From Paroedura picta (taxonomy: Eukaryota; Chordata; Lepidosauria; Squamata; Gekkonidae), in the NCBI RefSeq assembly GCF_049243985.1, contig NC_135384.1, forward strand, positions 13,450,501 through 13,514,500: DNA of 64,000 nucleotides, given 5' to 3'. A program made the position numbers and the translations under genes. Shown piece by piece: positions 1 to 10,906 of this stretch; position 1 is the first letter of the stretch; each line of letters begins with the position of its first letter. The notes under the pieces were generated by a model, which saw only the letters and a list, made by a program, of their open reading frames with translations, had not been told where the DNA came from and ran no database searches.

Positions 1-511
1 AGCATTCATTTGGAAGTTAGTGGCTTCTTCATGGACAATTGGATTCTTCTATTCACTTGTAAACACTGTGCCACTGTTAAGGTTAGAATTCTGTGGGTCA
101 AATGTCATACAGCACTTCAGTTGTGAGCTCCCATCTATCATTTCTTTGTCTTGCTCAGACACATCCTTTAATCAAATGTTGTTCTTTATGTCTGCTGGGA
201 TAGTTGGTACAGCCTGCTTTGTTTTGACTATGGGCTCCTACGTTCATATCATTTCGACCATCCTAAGGATCAGCTCCAGAGAGGGGAGGCAGAAAGCTTT
301 CTCGACCTGCAGCTCCCACCTTATTGTAGTGATTCTTTTCTATGTGACAGGTTTCTTCCGCTACGTTAGACCAAGCTCAACATCATCTGTGATTTGGGAT
401 GAAATAGTTTCCATACAGTACAGCATCCTCACACCTTTTCTAAACCCCATCATCTACAGCTTGCAAAACAAGGAGTTGAAGGCATCATTTAAGAAGATAT
501 TAAAATGGTGA
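1..511 (+). CDS. Olfactory receptor, 3' part only (cut by window edge)
   Basis: This is the C-terminal half of a class II olfactory receptor, a seven-transmembrane GPCR that signals through Golf in olfactory neurons. The reading frame is open from base 2 and runs from TM4 to the stop at 509-511. OR hallmarks seen are HFSCELP in extracellular loop 2, SY at the end of TM5, KAFSTCSSHL at the start of TM6 and PFLNPIIYSL in TM7. It ends in KILKW, like the gene at 4746-5666 (KMLKW), and the two are clearly tandem paralogues across both the coding region and the 3' flank. The 5' half lies outside the window. The GTG at 20 that could open a shorter frame is just an internal valine codon. No defect is visible in the part present. 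Confidence 0.95.
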   Translation, partial: AFIWKLVASSWTIGFFYSLVNTVPLLRLEFCGSNVIQHFSCELPSIISLSCSDTSFNQMLFFMSAGIVGTACFVLTMGSYVHIISTILRISSREGRQKAFSTCSSHLIVVILFYVTGFFRYVRPSSTSSVIWDEIVSIQYSILTPFLNPIIYSLQNKELKASFKKILKW

Positions 512-638
512 TATCTGGGACATTTCAAAACAATATGTATCTGCCCAGGTTACTCTTCATTCACATTTCTTCTTGATTTTCTATAACCTCATTTTATTTC
601 CAAAATAGAACTGCTGTATCAGGAAATATCTCATTTCC

Positions 639-1525
639 TGGTTAGAGTACAACTAATTACTATCTAGATTTAAAGTAGAGTTTCAGCAACCGCTAAAACC
701 AGAGGCTCCAATACCAGAATTTAAACATTTGGTAATTGAAGAGAAGCCTCACTTGCAGGGTCAAATATATAAACTGCTATTAAGGTATGAGATGGAAATG
801 GAACGGGTTAAGCCATGTATGATTAAATGGATGCAAAACATTGAGACAAATGTGACAATAGAACAATGGGAAGTAGCATGGTCTAGAATCCCTAAGTATA
901 CTAATTGTCAAATACTTAAAGAAAACTGGTATAAAATGTTTTACAGGTGGTACGTGACACCAAAAGTGATTGCCAAAATTGCTAGAAACTGTGATAACAA
1001 ATGCTGGAAATGTGGTGACAAAGTAGGTTCTTTCTTCCATATGTGGTGGAAATGTGAAAAAGTGTATATGTTCTGGGCAAAAATACACACCATTGTGCAG
1101 AATATGTGCGGTCTTAGGTTTCCTATGAAAGCTGAATCTATGCTATTAAGTATACATCTGCAGTGCCTCCCAGCTTATACCCAAAGTCTATTCTTCTATG
1201 TGACGACGGCAGCAAGACTAGTTCTGGCCAAGAAATGGAAAATGCAAGAATTACCTTTGATAGAAGACTGGTTGAACAAACTAGCGGACTTTGTAAAGAT
1301 GGCCAAACTGACACTGATAGTTAATGGAAAAACAGAAGAGGTGTTCCAAGAACAATGGGGCCCTTATCTGAATTATTTAAGAAAATAAACTAAAAGGGGA
1401 CATGAAATGGGGAATTAAGTGTATCAAATGAAGAGCATAACTTATCTTTCTTTGTATTAACAATTTATACTATTTGTTCTGTTCTATCTTTATCTTTATG
1501 AAAATAAAAATATATATCGCAAAAA
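639..1525 (+). mobile_element. L1-type LINE, 5'-truncated, with TSDs
   Basis: The open frame at 729-1388 encodes the C-terminal end of an L1-like ORF2 protein. It shows the zinc-knuckle-like run CWKCGDKVGSFFHMWWKC and the FYRWYVTP motif typical of reptile L1 ORF2p. It is followed by an A-rich 3' end near 1496-1525. Imperfect 17-bp target-site duplications flank it at 622-638 and 1526-1542 (GGAAATATCTCATTTCC versus GGAAATCTCTCTTTTCC). The homologous 3' flank of the OR at 4746-5666 has the empty site near 5775, so the insertion came after the OR duplication. Only the last part of ORF2 is present, so the copy cannot move. Confidence 0.88.
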
Positions 1526-1599
1526 GGAAATCTCTCTTTTCCCTCATTCCCTGTTTCTCAACACTGTACCAGCCAGAATCAAGGCACAATTAGTAGTTT

Positions 1600-2057
1600 T
1601 CAGAGTCCTCTGTATATTTGAGACATGACTCTCTGGAAGGGCATTACCATGGCTGCCACAGCTTTACTAAATCCAAACCAGAACAGAGAGTTGGCCCCAA
1701 TTTGGGCACAAAGGAGGAGGCCCATACCCCACAGCCAACTGGCTGCAACAACCCAGAGCCCAAAGGCGACCTGGCACCACTTTTCCCAATTGGGAAATCT
1801 GTTCCCTTGTCTGTGGAGATATACATGAGGGAAGTGGACTGTACAAGGAGCCAAAGGATCACAGGGGTTGCAATGTGTCAGCCTTATGTGGCAATTGATC
1901 GAGAACATGGCCATCTGGGTGGTGTACCATTGTCCCACTGCATCACCTGATTCCCTGCCGGGCCTTCTGGAAGCAGTGGCTACCTGGACATTGCAGTTCC
2001 CCAGGTGGTTATTTCTGACCCAATTTGAGCCAATCAGCATGTTGAAAGGATTGTGTC
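1600..2057. other. Unassigned GC-richer intergenic stretch
   Basis: The first bases (about 1543-1625) align with the OR 3' flank seen again at 5785-6050. The remainder is GC-richer than its surroundings and carries overlapping short open frames on both strands with no recognisable domain. It looks like an old dispersed repeat rather than a gene, but I cannot name the family. Confidence 0.35.
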
Positions 2058-2590
2058 CAGATTATTCAATGTGGGGTGTGTCCTTTGAGACAGAACACAA
2101 ACACTACTTTACTGTTGTGTACAATTAACACTAGCGAGCTGGAAATGTCTCTCAAAAACTAACCCTTCTTACAAATTATATAGCATCTGCTGATTATAAT
2201 ATGTTGTTCTTTTGATAAAGAAATATGGGAAGAAATAAATCCAGGTGGAAATAGCTTCTTCCTCTGGGAGTTAATCTTGCCTTGCTTGGTTGGGGAATGA
2301 TGTTCACACAAAACAGAGAACACATAATCACAGTGCATCCTAACAGGCCATTAATGTTTGAAAAACTCATGGATTCTATCAGAATTGAGCTCAGAGTTTG
2401 GTTTTTGTCCCTCCGTCTTAAACATTCACTGTAGATCATGTACTCTTCCATCCTACTGTTTATGCTCATATCAGGTGAGTTCATCCATTTTTTAAAATAA
2501 AATGTTTATATATGATAGCCACAAGTATAAGTTCCTGAACTGCTTGATATATTTATGTTTATATCACAGCTGAGCCAATGGTAAATTGGC
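2058..2590. repeat. Duplicated intergenic block, copy 1 (core inverted relative to copy 2)
   Basis: The left arm (about 2058-2180) and right arm (about 2555-2590) match 12842-12955 and 13313-13345 in the same orientation. The roughly 370-bp core between them (about 2182-2550) matches 12955-13312 in reverse complement. For example ATGGATGAAC with its downstream bases at 12.99 kb is the complement of GTTCATCCAT at 2.48 kb. No coding potential is seen. Confidence 0.8.
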
Positions 2591-4468
2591 AAATATTGTC
2601 AAGTACCTAACACAGATCCAATTTTGTCCCCCCCAACCCTTCCAGAATTTCAGAAATGGTTAGTCAGAACCCATTTGGCAAACATGAGGAACTGAAATGG
2701 ATAGATCACTGAATGCCAAGAGTTTGCAGACATATTATGTCCTGTGATCTAAGTTCATGCCCGATCTCCATTCATGTCCAAGGTATTAATTGATCAGTTG
2801 GTTGTCAGATACTACTGGTTGTAAATCACTATATAATGTATTTATGGAGAACAGTGAAGAAATTATGTTCAAAGACAGTGGTAACTATAACCTACAATAT
2901 AGATTCAAGTGAGCAATTGTATTGGTCTGAAGCAGAAGAACAAGAATCAGTCCAGTAGAAAATGAAGACCAACCAAGTTTTATTCAATATATAAGCTTTC
3001 GAGTGCATGCACACTTCCTCAGTAACAACGAAATGGGAATTACAAGTCCTTATTGGTTATCTTGGATATCTTGGTCAATTGTGTTCGCTAGTTTTACTTA
3101 GTGTGATTATTACACCATGAAGCCCCCACCGCTCACTGGCAGGGGAGTGGCATGCCACCCTCCCACCACAGTGGGGGGATGACCCATTCTGCTCCGTGAC
3201 TCCACGGAGTTGACAGGGACAAGAGGCATCCATGCAGGGAAGCCATGGCCTGGCTCCTCCGATTATGCACGAGGCTGGCTCGACATAGCACTCACCGGTG
3301 CCTGTAGCAGCTCTGGGAACATGGTAGAATCTACGTTCCCTTACCATGGGCTTTCCAAGGGACACAACAAACTGGAAGTGATTTCATCAGCTGCAACCAC
3401 AGTAAGTAATATCTACTCAGGAGATGGGAATCTACATGCAGTACAGAAATAGTCTTTGAGCCCATCTTCTTTCTTTACACTGGATCAGTTTCCAAACTCT
3501 AGTAAGGTGCACTTGATCTGTGATTGTGTTCCAGGTAGAGTGTGGTCTGTAGTATGCAATGGATTCAGGGGGATGGGATTGGAATGTTAAGCTAGGGGAA
3601 CATTTTTTATTTGAGCCAGGGAATTTGGACTGCATGATTTTCTAGGTTCTCTCATACCATGAAATTCAATGTTCTGCTTTATTTCCAGTGGGAATAATTA
3701 ATAATTTCAGGTAGGCTTTTAAATATATCTGCAAAGCTGATCTGAGATCTTCATGATCAATAATAGACAACAGTGAAAAAAACACTTGGAAATCCTTTTA
3801 TGTATGAATTTATGAGAACTTTTTCTTGTTGCAGTTTTATAGAAAGTTATTTCATTGCTAATAGGAAACATACTTGTAGAAGATGTAGAACACTCAAATG
3901 GACACAACGAAGTAACATTACTTTTTCTTCCAGCTTATGATGCAAAAACTGGAATCCTTCAAGATAACTGGATTGCAGTCCAAGAAGTGAGCTCCGCCAG
4001 TGCAATTGGTTATATTTATTGTAATAGCTGAAGAATAACTCAGGGGTTACCTGAGAGCTACTGATGGTTATAGTGACTTCAGGATTGAAGTGGGATTGGG
4101 CAGACCACAGCGCAAAGCCAAACTCTGCCATGTAGTTCAGTGGATGATTGTAGACCTGTCACTTTTTCTTTACCTAATTTACCTCTGACTGTTTTGAAGA
4201 AAAATAACACTGAACACTGAGCTCCTTGACCAAAGGATGAGAAAAAGATGTAATATGTAGCTGAAAAGGCATCTTCCTTATTTTTCAGCATAACTGTACA
4301 TTGTACCGGATATTTAAAAGAAAGAACAGAACTTTAATTATCTTTGTACTTCGTACCTTTATATTATGGGATAATAACTTCCAGTCATATTCTGACAATG
4401 GAAGGAATTGATTGGTTTGCAGTATTCTGCATTAAGCCATGAAGCCATGAAACCTCCATATTCATTGA
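2591..4468. other. Intergenic, no gene recognised
   Basis: I see no coding region here. A GC-richer segment at about 3110-3370 looks like an old repeat of unknown family. The stretch 2935-3045 resembles the 3' tails of dispersed reptile repeats. Short minus-strand frames at 3847-4291 have no recognisable motif. Confidence 0.4.
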
Positions 4469-4605
4469 TGATGTTATCCGTTCAGTCGTGTCTGACCCTT
4501 GGCGATTCTATAGGAAAGTCTTCACCACGCCTCCCTGTCTCCAACTGCTTCTTTTAGTTGGTTCATGGTCATCCCTGTATCGGCTTTGATAGTGTTGAGC
4601 CAGCA
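4469..4605 (-). mobile_element. BovB (RTE) LINE 3'-end fragment
   Basis: Read on the minus strand, the bases around 4480-4510 give the conserved BovB 3' end: a run meaning 'gatcgccaagggtcagacacgactgaa' in approximate form, the same end seen at 13355-13410. Only about 130 bp are present. It lies just upstream of the OR at 4746. Confidence 0.6.
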
Positions 4606-4745
4606 GATCCATATTCATTACACAGTTGTAATTTAAGTCAAATTGTATGGCAACATGATCACACTACAAAAAAAATTGTAACGTGTTGTGTTCAGAGGGG
4701 CAAATGTCACTTCCTTCTTTCCATAGGGGTCATGGATTGTCAGTC

Positions 4746-5666
4746 ATGGTAGGAAACCAAACTGGTGAATGCTGCTTTGCCTTTCTTGGCCTTTCCAATA
4801 ATCTTCAGCTTCAGAGTCTCCTCTTTGTCCTGTTCTTGTTAATATACCTGTTAACCATAGTAGCTAATGTTATGATCATGCTAGCTGTAAAATCCAACCC
4901 TAATCTTCAGAACCCCATGTATTTCTTCTTGAGTCATCTCTCTTTCCTTGATGTCTGCTATTCATCTGTCACACTCCCCAAGATGCTAGAGACCACCATT
5001 GCCAAGCAGAAGACTATATCTGTCAGTGGATGCTTTGCTCAGGCATTCTTCATTTTGTTTTCAGCCACTACAGAAGTTTTCATGCTCTCGTCAATGGCTT
5101 ATGACAGGTACTGTGCCATATGCAAACCACTGCATTACGTGAACATCATGAATATAGCATTCACTTGGAAGTTAGTGGCTACTTCATGGTCAATTGGATT
5201 CTTGTATTCACTTGCAAACACTGTGCCACTGACAAGGTTAGAATTCTGTGGGTCAAAAATCATAAAGCACTTCAGTTGTGAGCTCCCTTCTATCATTTCT
5301 TTGTCTTGCTCAGACACATCCATGAATCAAATGTTGTTCTTCATATCAGGGGGCACAGTTGGAATAGTCTCCTTTTTACTCACTGTGGTCTCCTACATTC
5401 ATATCATTTCTACCATCCTGAGGATCAACTCCACAGAGGGGAGGCAGAAAGCTTTCTCTACATGCAGTTCCCACCTCATTGTAGTGATTCTTTTCTATGG
5501 GACAGGTTACTTCCGCTATCTTAGACCAAGCTCAGCTTCATCAGTGGTTTTGGATGAAATACTTTCCATACAGTACAGCATCCTCACACCACTACTGAAC
5601 CCCATCATCTACAGCTTACCCAACAAGGAGATGAAGGCATCATTTAAGAAGATGTTAAAATGGTGA
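4746..5666 (+). CDS. Olfactory receptor (306 aa), intact
   Basis: This is a complete class II odorant receptor. From the chosen ATG the protein starts MVGNQT, with the family N-glycosylation site at residues 4-6. It then shows PMYFFLSHLS (57-66), MAYDRY at the end of TM3 (117-122), HFSCELP (175-181), SY at 216-217, KAFSTCSSHL (235-244) and PLLNPIIYSL (282-291). The length of 306 aa is normal. One oddity is Ala-Asn at 40-41, where most ORs have Gly-Asn in TM1. A pyrimidine-rich splice acceptor ends at 4726, so the upstream in-frame Met codons at 4683 and 4704 are excluded. The exon then contains ATG at 4732, which opens a six-codon upstream frame overlapping the true start. Its nearest relative is the truncated gene at 1-511. 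It resembles mammalian OR8S1-type receptors, from memory. Confidence 0.95.
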   Translation: MVGNQTGECCFAFLGLSNNLQLQSLLFVLFLLIYLLTIVANVMIMLAVKSNPNLQNPMYFFLSHLSFLDVCYSSVTLPKMLETTIAKQKTISVSGCFAQAFFILFSATTEVFMLSSMAYDRYCAICKPLHYVNIMNIAFTWKLVATSWSIGFLYSLANTVPLTRLEFCGSKIIKHFSCELPSIISLSCSDTSMNQMLFFISGGTVGIVSFLLTVVSYIHIISTILRINSTEGRQKAFSTCSSHLIVVILFYGTGYFRYLRPSSASSVVLDEILSIQYSILTPLLNPIIYSLPNKEMKASFKKMLKW

Positions 5667-5852
5667 AATTCTGGGACTTTTAAAAAAATAGGTCTCTATC
5701 CAATGTACTACTCATCCACATTTCTTCTTGATTAAGTATAACCTAATCTTATTAGATAGAACTGATGTATTTGGAAATATCTCTTGCCCATCTTTCCCCA
5801 TTTCTGAATATTGTACCAACCACTGTTGGGGCACAGTTAGCAAAAGGTTTTA

Positions 5853-6025
5853 GACCGTTTATGCACTGGGAACTTCATTGCCCCAGCTTCCATGCAAGAA
5901 CACAAATCAGGGCGGATGAGGTGCCAAATGCTCGCCCATGTGGGTGGAGGAAGAGGTGGGGCAACCTGCCATGACTAAAACTCCAGTCTGCAGCCCGGCA
6001 TGAAACCTCCAGTGCATAAACGGTC
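5853..6025 (+). mobile_element. Harbinger-like MITE, copy 1
   Basis: A 173-bp element with terminal inverted repeats GACCGTTTATGCACTGG / CCAGTGCATAAACGGTC is flanked by the 3-bp duplication TTA (5850-5852 and 6026-6028). Other copies lie at 24261-24441 and, inverted, at 37708-37887. The matching flank of the paralogue (about 1600-1607) lacks the insert. Three-base TTA-type duplications suggest the PIF/Harbinger superfamily, but there is no transposase to confirm it. Confidence 0.82.
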
Positions 6026-6055
6026 TTAGAGTTATCTGTATATTTGTTGCTCACC

Positions 6056-6131
6056 AGAGCCAACATGGTCTAGTGGTCAAAGGAGTCAGATTAGAAGCTA
6101 GAAATCCCAGGTTTGAATCCCCAATCTACCT
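6056..6131 (+). mobile_element. tRNA-derived SINE head fragment
   Basis: About 75 bp resemble a tRNA: an A-box-like TGGTCTAGTGGTCAAAGG and a B-box-like GGTTTGAATCC at the usual spacing. This matches the head of the SINE family seen whole at 53020-53310. The body is missing. It lacks a proper acceptor stem, so it is not a tRNA gene. Confidence 0.55.
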
Positions 6132-7068
6132 TAATGCATAATCAAAATAATCTGAAAAATTATAAGGAATACATAAATTGTCTTACCTACCTCATCACCT
6201 ATTCATGCTGGTTGGAAAGACATTTAATTTATTCAACATAATTCTTTCATTAAATGTATTTTGTTAGTACCACACAAATACATGTATATATAATATTATT
6301 ACTCTTGTTGTTTCATTGGGGGTAGATATAATTAGATGTGATTTAAATATGATTTATACTCTTACACTTTAATTTGTGAGTATGAAAATCCTGGAACAAA
6401 ATCCAAGAAATTTGTAATGTTACCATTTGGCTATATGGAATAAAATGCACCTGTGAATGATTATTAACATTTCTTTCCAGAAATGTTTTTTTTAATGTTA
6501 CCATATTTTCTTGGTTCACTTTTTAATGTGCCCAAAATGAATGGTGAAAACAAACCATCTTCTCCAAATGAAAGCTTTACCAAAGGTAAACAGATTCATT
6601 ATTTTCTTTACCATGAAGTAAAGAAGGCAACCCACAGGTTCCATACATCCTTAGACAGGATAATGTATGTTTTCTTAAAGGATAGATTTTGGAAGTAGTT
6701 GTGAGGAAGAGTCATACTCAAGGAAAGTTTTATGTATCTTTGTTGTCTATTTTATGGGCTAGGATCACTGAAAGTTACTAATGAACACTGGATTTTTGCC
6801 TTATCAATATGACATACCAGAAATATGCACTGCCTCAGGGGCCACATACAGGTCATTGACAATTTACTCCTGGCTCTTCCCCAATGTGTCACTCATTCCA
6901 CCTTCCAGAAAAAGTCATCCAGAGTATTGCCCAGTAGAACTTGTGGTGGGAGCAGGTAGTTCCCACATTAAAACAGCTACAGATTGGAGGATGGATAATC
7001 AGTGAACTTATTTGATTTGTATGCCTCATTCCCACATTGAAGGTCCCAGATACTCTAGAAACCCACTA
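6132..7068. other. AT-rich intergenic, nothing recognised
   Basis: The stretch is AT-rich with short open frames at 6483-6698 and 6781-7005 that have no known motif, no paralogue in the window and no splice context. I see no gene here. Confidence 0.4.
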
Positions 7069-7614
7069 GGGCAGAGTCTGCACTTACTTTGTTTATTCCA
7101 TTGTCAATCCTGTTGAATTCAGATTGATTTGAACTCAGGTCTTCCTCTCCCCCCCCCCATTGAAACAGGAAAGTGTTCTGCATGTGGTTAGGGTAGTTCA
7201 GAAGGGGGGAAGCCAAGCACATCCTCTTTTTTTCTTTTCTTGAAGGGGGGGGATCGAAGAAGGCAGAGGAGGGAGAAAAAAATCCAAGACCGACAGAAGT
7301 TGAGAGAACTTAGGGGCTTCTTCCTTTAAGGCAAGCTTGTCACATGAGCAGCTTTGGCCAATCAGGGAATCTCTATCACAGAGCAGAGCCCAGATTCAAA
7401 ATAGCCTGCTTTCTCAATCCAAATCTTAAAATATTGAGAGTTAAAAGCACTCTAAGATATCACACAATAAAGGTAGGGTCACTCCGGATCAATCCTTCTT
7501 GCTGCAGAAGGAAAATTTAAATTGCCCAAAATCAAAATGGAAATCACATTCTGTGTAGATGGCAGGGACTGAATCGACCTGGGATTGGAATAAAAGCTCA
7601 GTGCAGTTTACACC
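7069..7614. mobile_element. Non-autonomous DNA-type element, copy 1
   Basis: The segment matches 53561-54167 over its length, including ATTTGAACTCAGGTCTTCCT near the left end and a run beginning GCCCAAAATCAAAATGG near the right end. The ends are imperfect inverted repeats of about 45 bp (left TCTGCACTTACTTTG..., right complement ACTGCACTGAGC...). No coding sequence is present. Target duplications are not clear, so the superfamily is unassigned. Confidence 0.65.
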
Positions 7615-8360
7615 TTGATCAAGAAGTCAAGCTGACAGGTCGGTGGTTATACAGATCTTCCTTTTTCCCTTTCTTGAAGATGGAAACAACATTCACCCAC
7701 CTCCAAACATCTGGTACCTCACCTGTTCTCCAAGAAGTATAAAAAATAATGGACAGAGGTTCAGAGATGACATTTGCAAGTTGTTTTAGTACCCTTGGAT
7801 GCAATTCATCTGGCCCAGAAGACTTGGATTCATTTAAATAAACTAGGTGTTTATAGATTGCTCCCACAGTGATCCTAGGCCACCATTCCCATCCCCCTGT
7901 TGTGATACGTTTTTGCCACATTAAGCACTATTTCCCTCACAAGAGAAGACTGAAGAGAAATCAGAGTTAAGAAGTTCAGCCCTCTCTTTATCATCTGTTA
8001 TAATTTCACAGTCTTTTCCTCGCAGTGGTCCAACATAGCCCCTACTCTTATTCTTTCTTGATATATAACTAAAGAAGCTTTTTTGCTGTTTACCACTTCT
8101 TGCTAGCCTAAGCTCATATTGAGCTTTAGCTTTTCTAATACTCTCCCTTCAATCATTGGTTGTTTATACTCATCCTTGGCAATAAGGCCTTCCTTCCATT
8201 TCCTAAATGACTTCTTTTTTATTTCTCAAATCATTTGACAGCTGTTTATTTCTCCTTCCAGGTATAGATCCATGTGCTACATACATGGCAGCTTTATATG
8301 TGCTAGCCACCAAGAAAGATATGTATAAAAGTGGTGCCTGAATCTTAACATTTTTAGGTT
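7615..8360 (-). mobile_element. CR1-type LINE ORF2 fragment (linker and start of RT)
   Basis: On the minus strand the frame at 7619-7921 reads SGPDELHPRVLKQLAN, then IFKKGKKEDLYNHRPVSLTS, which is the start of the CR1-family reverse transcriptase. Sequence up to about 8360 matches the linker between endonuclease and RT by pattern. The 3' part is missing where the fragment abuts the DNA element ending at 7614. The copy is old and broken. Confidence 0.8.
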
Positions 8361-9642
8361 TGTAATCTGTTTTCATTGTTTTCCCTCCTCTCTCTTTCAA
8401 CAACAATGTAATTGTGTAGGTGTGAAGAAATTTGGCTGATGGCTGGCATCTTTATGATAGTTTCTATCCTATTTTTAAAATATTTGTTTTATTTATATCA
8501 AGTTTTTAATGGCCTTTGGCTATACACATTGCACATTTACTACTAGTACTACATTTACTACTACATTTACTACTACTACCACAACTTCTTTGCATCATCA
8601 TCATCCATCCACTCATTCAACCATCCATCCATTCATTTGGTTGATGTCACCTTGAGACAAGCCCAGTTTAAGGATTTGCAGGGTCCATAGTACCAGAACC
8701 AGTAGAGCCATAGCAGAACACAACTGGAATTGTTTCTTGTGCTGCACAAATAATGGTGGGGCACCCTTTCCAGGGATATTTGGAACTGTGGGAACAACTG
8801 ACACCTTTACTTTGCCAAAGACATTTACTAGAATTCTCCTGAACGTAAACCTTTCTTAGATAAAGAAAACAACAATTTTAAAATTATGAGTACACTTTGA
8901 TTTACATGGTTCACCTTAACACAATGTTATTTACAGGGTTCACATTCACACAAAATGTTTATGAGACTTAAAAACAGAAAAATCCTCAATTATCTTAGAC
9001 ATGTCCATTTCTCTAAGTAACTCATGCTCAAGACTTGTCAAAGAGAGATGGTTCACTAATGTTTGACAGGGTGAGCCAGTGCTCATGCTACATTCTTGAT
9101 TCGTTTCAATTTTGAAATATGAGTGTTCACCACTGCAGTTGGTGACCATTAGAGAGAGGTATATCTTTAACGCAATCATAATCATAATATGGGCTACCAT
9201 TACAGTCTCAAAACAATGATTCCAGTCCCAAGGACCATCCTTCTACACCTGAGGCTGTCATTCCAGATTCCAGCACTGAATGCAGTCCCAGGAACCAACA
9301 GTCCACTCGGGGGGCTATTATCCCATTCCCAGAGAAAGGATAATACTGCCGTGGACTGCCTTTCCTCACTGGGGGCTGTTAAACTTCTCCCATGAACTGT
9401 CATTCTACTAGGGAGCTGTCATTCCAGTACCACAGCAATGATTCCAGTCCCCATCGGAAATTGCCCAGCCACTGGACAAGTAGTAAGGCAGGTCATATTC
9501 CTGGTGTGGATATGTTCAAAGAGAGACTGTTGCCCAAGCTCTCATGGAATGGGAAGGTTCAAGACTTTTCCTCCTGGTTCTCTGATACTTCACTACATGG
9601 AGGCTTGGTTTTAAAGAATCATCATAATCGAATAAAGTATTG
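8361..9642. other. Intergenic with degenerate tandem repeat
   Basis: No gene is seen. At about 9205-9450 the motif 'gggggctgtcattccagt..c' recurs about every 45-60 bp in degraded form, on the 3' side of the minus-strand OR. Bases 9560-9640 are the 3' flank of that OR and match 14440-14505. ACT/CCAT-type simple repeats lie at 8540-8640. Confidence 0.45.
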
Positions 9643-10557
9643 TCATAATCCAATGAATTCTTTTATTGCCTCCTTCACATCCTTGGTTTTAAGGCTGTAG
9701 ATGATAGGGTTCAACATAGGAGTGCAGATACTATACTGAATGGAAAGGATTTCATCCAGAACTAATGAAGAGATTGAGTCAGGTTTCATATATCGAAGCC
9801 AGCTAGAGCTATAAAATAAAACCAGAACAATGAGGTGGGGAGTGCATGTAGAGAAGGTTTTCCTTTTAGCTTCTGCTGAAGCCATTTTCTGGACTGTAGA
9901 AAAAATGTGGAGATAGGACACTGAAATAAGAAGAAATGAAGAAATCCCAACTGCATTACCGGTAATAAAAAATATGATCCTATTTGTGTAAATGTCTGAG
10001 CATGATAAAGCAAGTAAAGATGGGTGTTCACAGCTGAAGTGCCTGATCATATTTTGGCCACAGAACATGAGGTTCAACAAAGGTAATGTGCTTACCAAAC
10101 CTTGTATGAAACCTATGGTCCAAGCACCTCCTACGAGCCATCTACAAACCTCTCTATTCATAATTTGTACATAATGCAGAGGCTTGCATATGGCAGCGTA
10201 TCGATCAACTGCCATAATTGCAAGAAGATACAGTTCTGTACATCCTATCAGAATGACAAAGAAGATCTGGGCCATGCAGCCATTGTATGAGATGGTGTGG
10301 CTTGAAAAGAAATTTGCTAGCAGATTTGGTCCCGTAGCTGATGAAAAGCAGATGTCAATAAAAGCCAGGTGACTAAGGAAAAAGTGCATGGGGCTCTGGA
10401 GGTCATTTTTAATCCTTATTACTGTAATAATAGCCATATTTCCCAGCACAGTTGTGGCATAAATAAACAAAAACATCAGGAAGAAGAAAATTTGAGCTAG
10501 TAGGTTGTCTGAAAATCCCAAGAGGACAAAATAAGTCACTGCGGTCTGATTTTCCAT
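9643..10557 (-). CDS. Olfactory receptor (304 aa), intact
   Basis: A complete class II odorant receptor that starts MENQTAVTYF, with an N-glycosylation site at residues 3-5, and has LLGF before TM1. It shows SPMHFFLSHL in TM2, MAVDRYAAICKPLHY at the end of TM3, HFSCEHP in loop 2, KTFSTCTPHL at TM6 and PMLNPIIYSLK in TM7. The open frame extends upstream only through a TTG inside the splice acceptor (TTGCAG, about 10591-10596), so ATG at 10557 is chosen. MAVDRY, with Val in place of the usual Tyr or Phe, is unusual. It is a tandem duplicate of the gene at 14506-15420, by eye well over 80% identical, with homologous flanks on both sides. Confidence 0.95.
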   Translation of the reverse strand: MENQTAVTYFVLLGFSDNLLAQIFFFLMFLFIYATTVLGNMAIITVIRIKNDLQSPMHFFLSHLAFIDICFSSATGPNLLANFFSSHTISYNGCMAQIFFVILIGCTELYLLAIMAVDRYAAICKPLHYVQIMNREVCRWLVGGAWTIGFIQGLVSTLPLLNLMFCGQNMIRHFSCEHPSLLALSCSDIYTNRIIFFITGNAVGISSFLLISVSYLHIFSTVQKMASAEAKRKTFSTCTPHLIVLVLFYSSSWLRYMKPDSISSLVLDEILSIQYSICTPMLNPIIYSLKTKDVKEAIKEFIGL

Positions 10558-10688
10558 TTCTTTTCCCAATTTTTCAGCAATCAGTTTAAGCTGCAAGAAT
10601 CAAACCAATAAAAATAATTATTCATGGTATATTAAATATAGTTTGTGATGCAACAATGTATCATTAGGTACTACAATGTCTGCCTGCC

Positions 10689-10779
10689 TGGTGCCCCTAG
10701 TCAAAAAACAGCCCCTCCACACACTCCTAGATATTTTCTCCATACCCTGTAATAGAGCTGTTGTTTTACTAGGGGCACC
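10689..10779. repeat. Short inverted repeat (hairpin or tiny MITE)
   Basis: GGTGCCCCTAGT near 10690 faces its complement ACTAGGGGCACC ending near 10779, with matching arms of about 22 bp. The homologous region upstream of the paralogous OR (about 15540-15600) is different in sequence here. It is either a small foldback element or a chance hairpin. Confidence 0.4.
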
Positions 10780-10906
10780 AAAGTGTTCTATAATTTCTAG
10801 TGCCTGTAACCCCAAATAGTACCCTCATCCATCCTCTATGGTTCCCCCCCCCCTCTGGGAGGCATGTCTGCAACAGATACTAGTCAGCTGTTCCCATGCC
10901 AAGAAC

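Noticed and set aside
729-1388. 219-aa open frame as a host gene
   Set aside because: Its zinc-knuckle and flanking motifs are those of an L1 ORF2 C-terminus, it ends in an A-rich tail and has target duplications.
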